The notes below the pieces were generated by a model, which worked only from the letters and a program-made list of their open reading frames with translations, searched no databases and was not told the origin of the DNA. Positions 62,247 through 62,887 of a DNA stretch of 62,887 nt are shown in pieces (the stretch's first letter is position 1; each line of letters starts with the position of its first letter). A program made the position numbers and the translations under genes. This stretch comes from SAR324 cluster bacterium. Lineage in GTDB: Bacteria > SAR324 > NAC60-12. The stretch is from positions 1-62,887 of the forward strand of contig JADFZZ010000029.1 in assembly GCA_015232315.1 (NCBI GenBank). Reading direction: 5' to 3'.

Positions 62247-62756
62247 TTATTTCCATTGAAACAGAGGATCCTTGGCAATAATCCGGAACCAGGGAGTGAA
62301 ATGCGATGGTCTGTCACGCAGATCATTATGGAGATCAGACTCTGAATACCATAAAAAATCGGATACTTCGTTCAGATTGATCACGGGTTCGCCATCCCAC
62401 AAACCCACCAGCAGATGATCCAGTTCATGTTCTATCAGGCCATCTTCAAGGTCTACCTTATAAATCAAGGACCCCACATCCTGCAACGGACAGGAAAAAC
62501 CCATCTCCTCCAGCAATCGTTGTTGGGCCTGAGGCAACAATTCTGACCCGGTCACAGGATGACTGCAACAGGTGTTTGACCACAAACCCCGGGCATGGTA
62601 TTTATCTTCGGCTCGACGCTGTAACAACAATTGATGATTCGAATTGAATACAAAAATTGAATATGCCCGATGCAGATCGCCATCCTGATGCGCCTGCAAC
62701 TTTTCTTTACGTCCGATCACACGATCGTGTCTATCTACCAGAATCACATCCGTCAT
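62247..62756 (-). CDS. idi: Isopentenyl-diphosphate delta-isomerase, type 1
   Basis: 169 residues, Nudix-like fold. Active-site motifs are NTCCSHP (catalytic Cys, ~62-68) and the EEMGF/EHELDH segment with metal ligands and catalytic Glu. It interconverts IPP and DMAPP in isoprenoid synthesis. It stands alone; about 130 bp remain to the window edge, with a short repeat gagccgctaagaacgctaag but no gene. Confidence 0.94.
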   Translation of the reverse strand: MTDVILVDRHDRVIGRKEKLQAHQDGDLHRAYSIFVFNSNHQLLLQRRAEDKYHARGLWSNTCCSHPVTGSELLPQAQQRLLEEMGFSCPLQDVGSLIYKVDLEDGLIEHELDHLLVGLWDGEPVINLNEVSDFLWYSESDLHNDLRDRPSHFTPWFRIIAKDPLFQWK

Positions 62757-62887
62757 AAGTCTGATCTCAAAAAATTCTCAAAAAAAATTCACCTGTGCAG
62801 GTGGTTTGAAAATGAGCCGCTAAGAACGCTAAGAACACGAATAAAAAGGTTTTTTTATATAAATGAAGTCCTCCGTGAACCCCTTAT

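Overview
The window reads as a chromosomal segment of a motile Gram-negative bacterium with very large signalling capacity. CheZ with its CheY-binding tail, CheY, a bifunctional penicillin-binding protein, an exported-protein operon and long hybrid histidine kinases fit a proteobacterial or deltaproteobacterial-like lineage. No ribosomal RNA is present, so the taxon cannot be fixed from this sequence. Genes use ordinary Shine-Dalgarno sites, with GTG or TTG starts in places.

Layout. 0-7.2 kb: housekeeping genes (a RarA/methyltransferase-like fusion, a tandem universal stress protein, an RsmB/F-type RNA methyltransferase) and a CASTOR/POLLUX-like channel behind a small coiled-coil gene. 7.2-15 kb: an operon of two exported Ig/OmpL47-like repeat proteins and a propeller sensor with a degenerate GGDEF domain. 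15-24 kb: a response-regulator PP2C phosphatase, a giant hybrid kinase, a receiver/coiled-coil protein, lysS and cheZ. 24-30.5 kb: a phosphatase plus PBP1A pair, tRNA-Leu(CAG) and an Old Yellow Enzyme. 31-52.5 kb: a dense signalling island (CheB-CheR-PAS fusion, two HisKA_2 kinases, a REC-PAS-LuxR regulator, a single-receiver protein, two paralogous PAS-PAS-hybrid-HPt kinases, an Rpn-type nuclease and several small unknown proteins). 53-59 kb: an orphan class II lanthipeptide synthetase, an unknown 705-residue protein and an exported pentapeptide-repeat protein. 60-62.8 kb: DbpA-like helicase, CheY and Idi.

The main discovery candidate is in the signalling island. Eight copies of a 19-bp element (consensus AAACA[C/G]GTAGTTTTNCGAG) occur in intergenic DNA as four back-to-back pairs. 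Three pairs are separated by 38-40 bp and the fourth by 108 bp. Each pair joins one CACGTA-type and one C[A/C]GGT-type copy. Seven of the eight copies abut a possible -35 hexamer followed after 17-18 bp by a -10-like hexamer (four good, one fair, two weak), and they point at small unknown genes, a PAS protein, a PAS kinase and, through short upstream genes, both large hybrid kinases. The only protein in the window with a recognisable DNA-binding output domain is the REC-PAS-LuxR regulator within the island, so it is the natural but untested candidate to read these sites.

The window is also rich in non-autonomous mobile repeats. A ~155-bp family has six copies with 10-bp target duplications. 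A ~124-138-bp family has two copies with 8-bp duplications. A third family has TA flanks. There are nested insertions, a 233-bp tandem duplication containing one of the elements, several single inverted-repeat elements, and a 360-bp polypurine/polypyrimidine short-repeat tract. One degraded transposase is present and no intact one.
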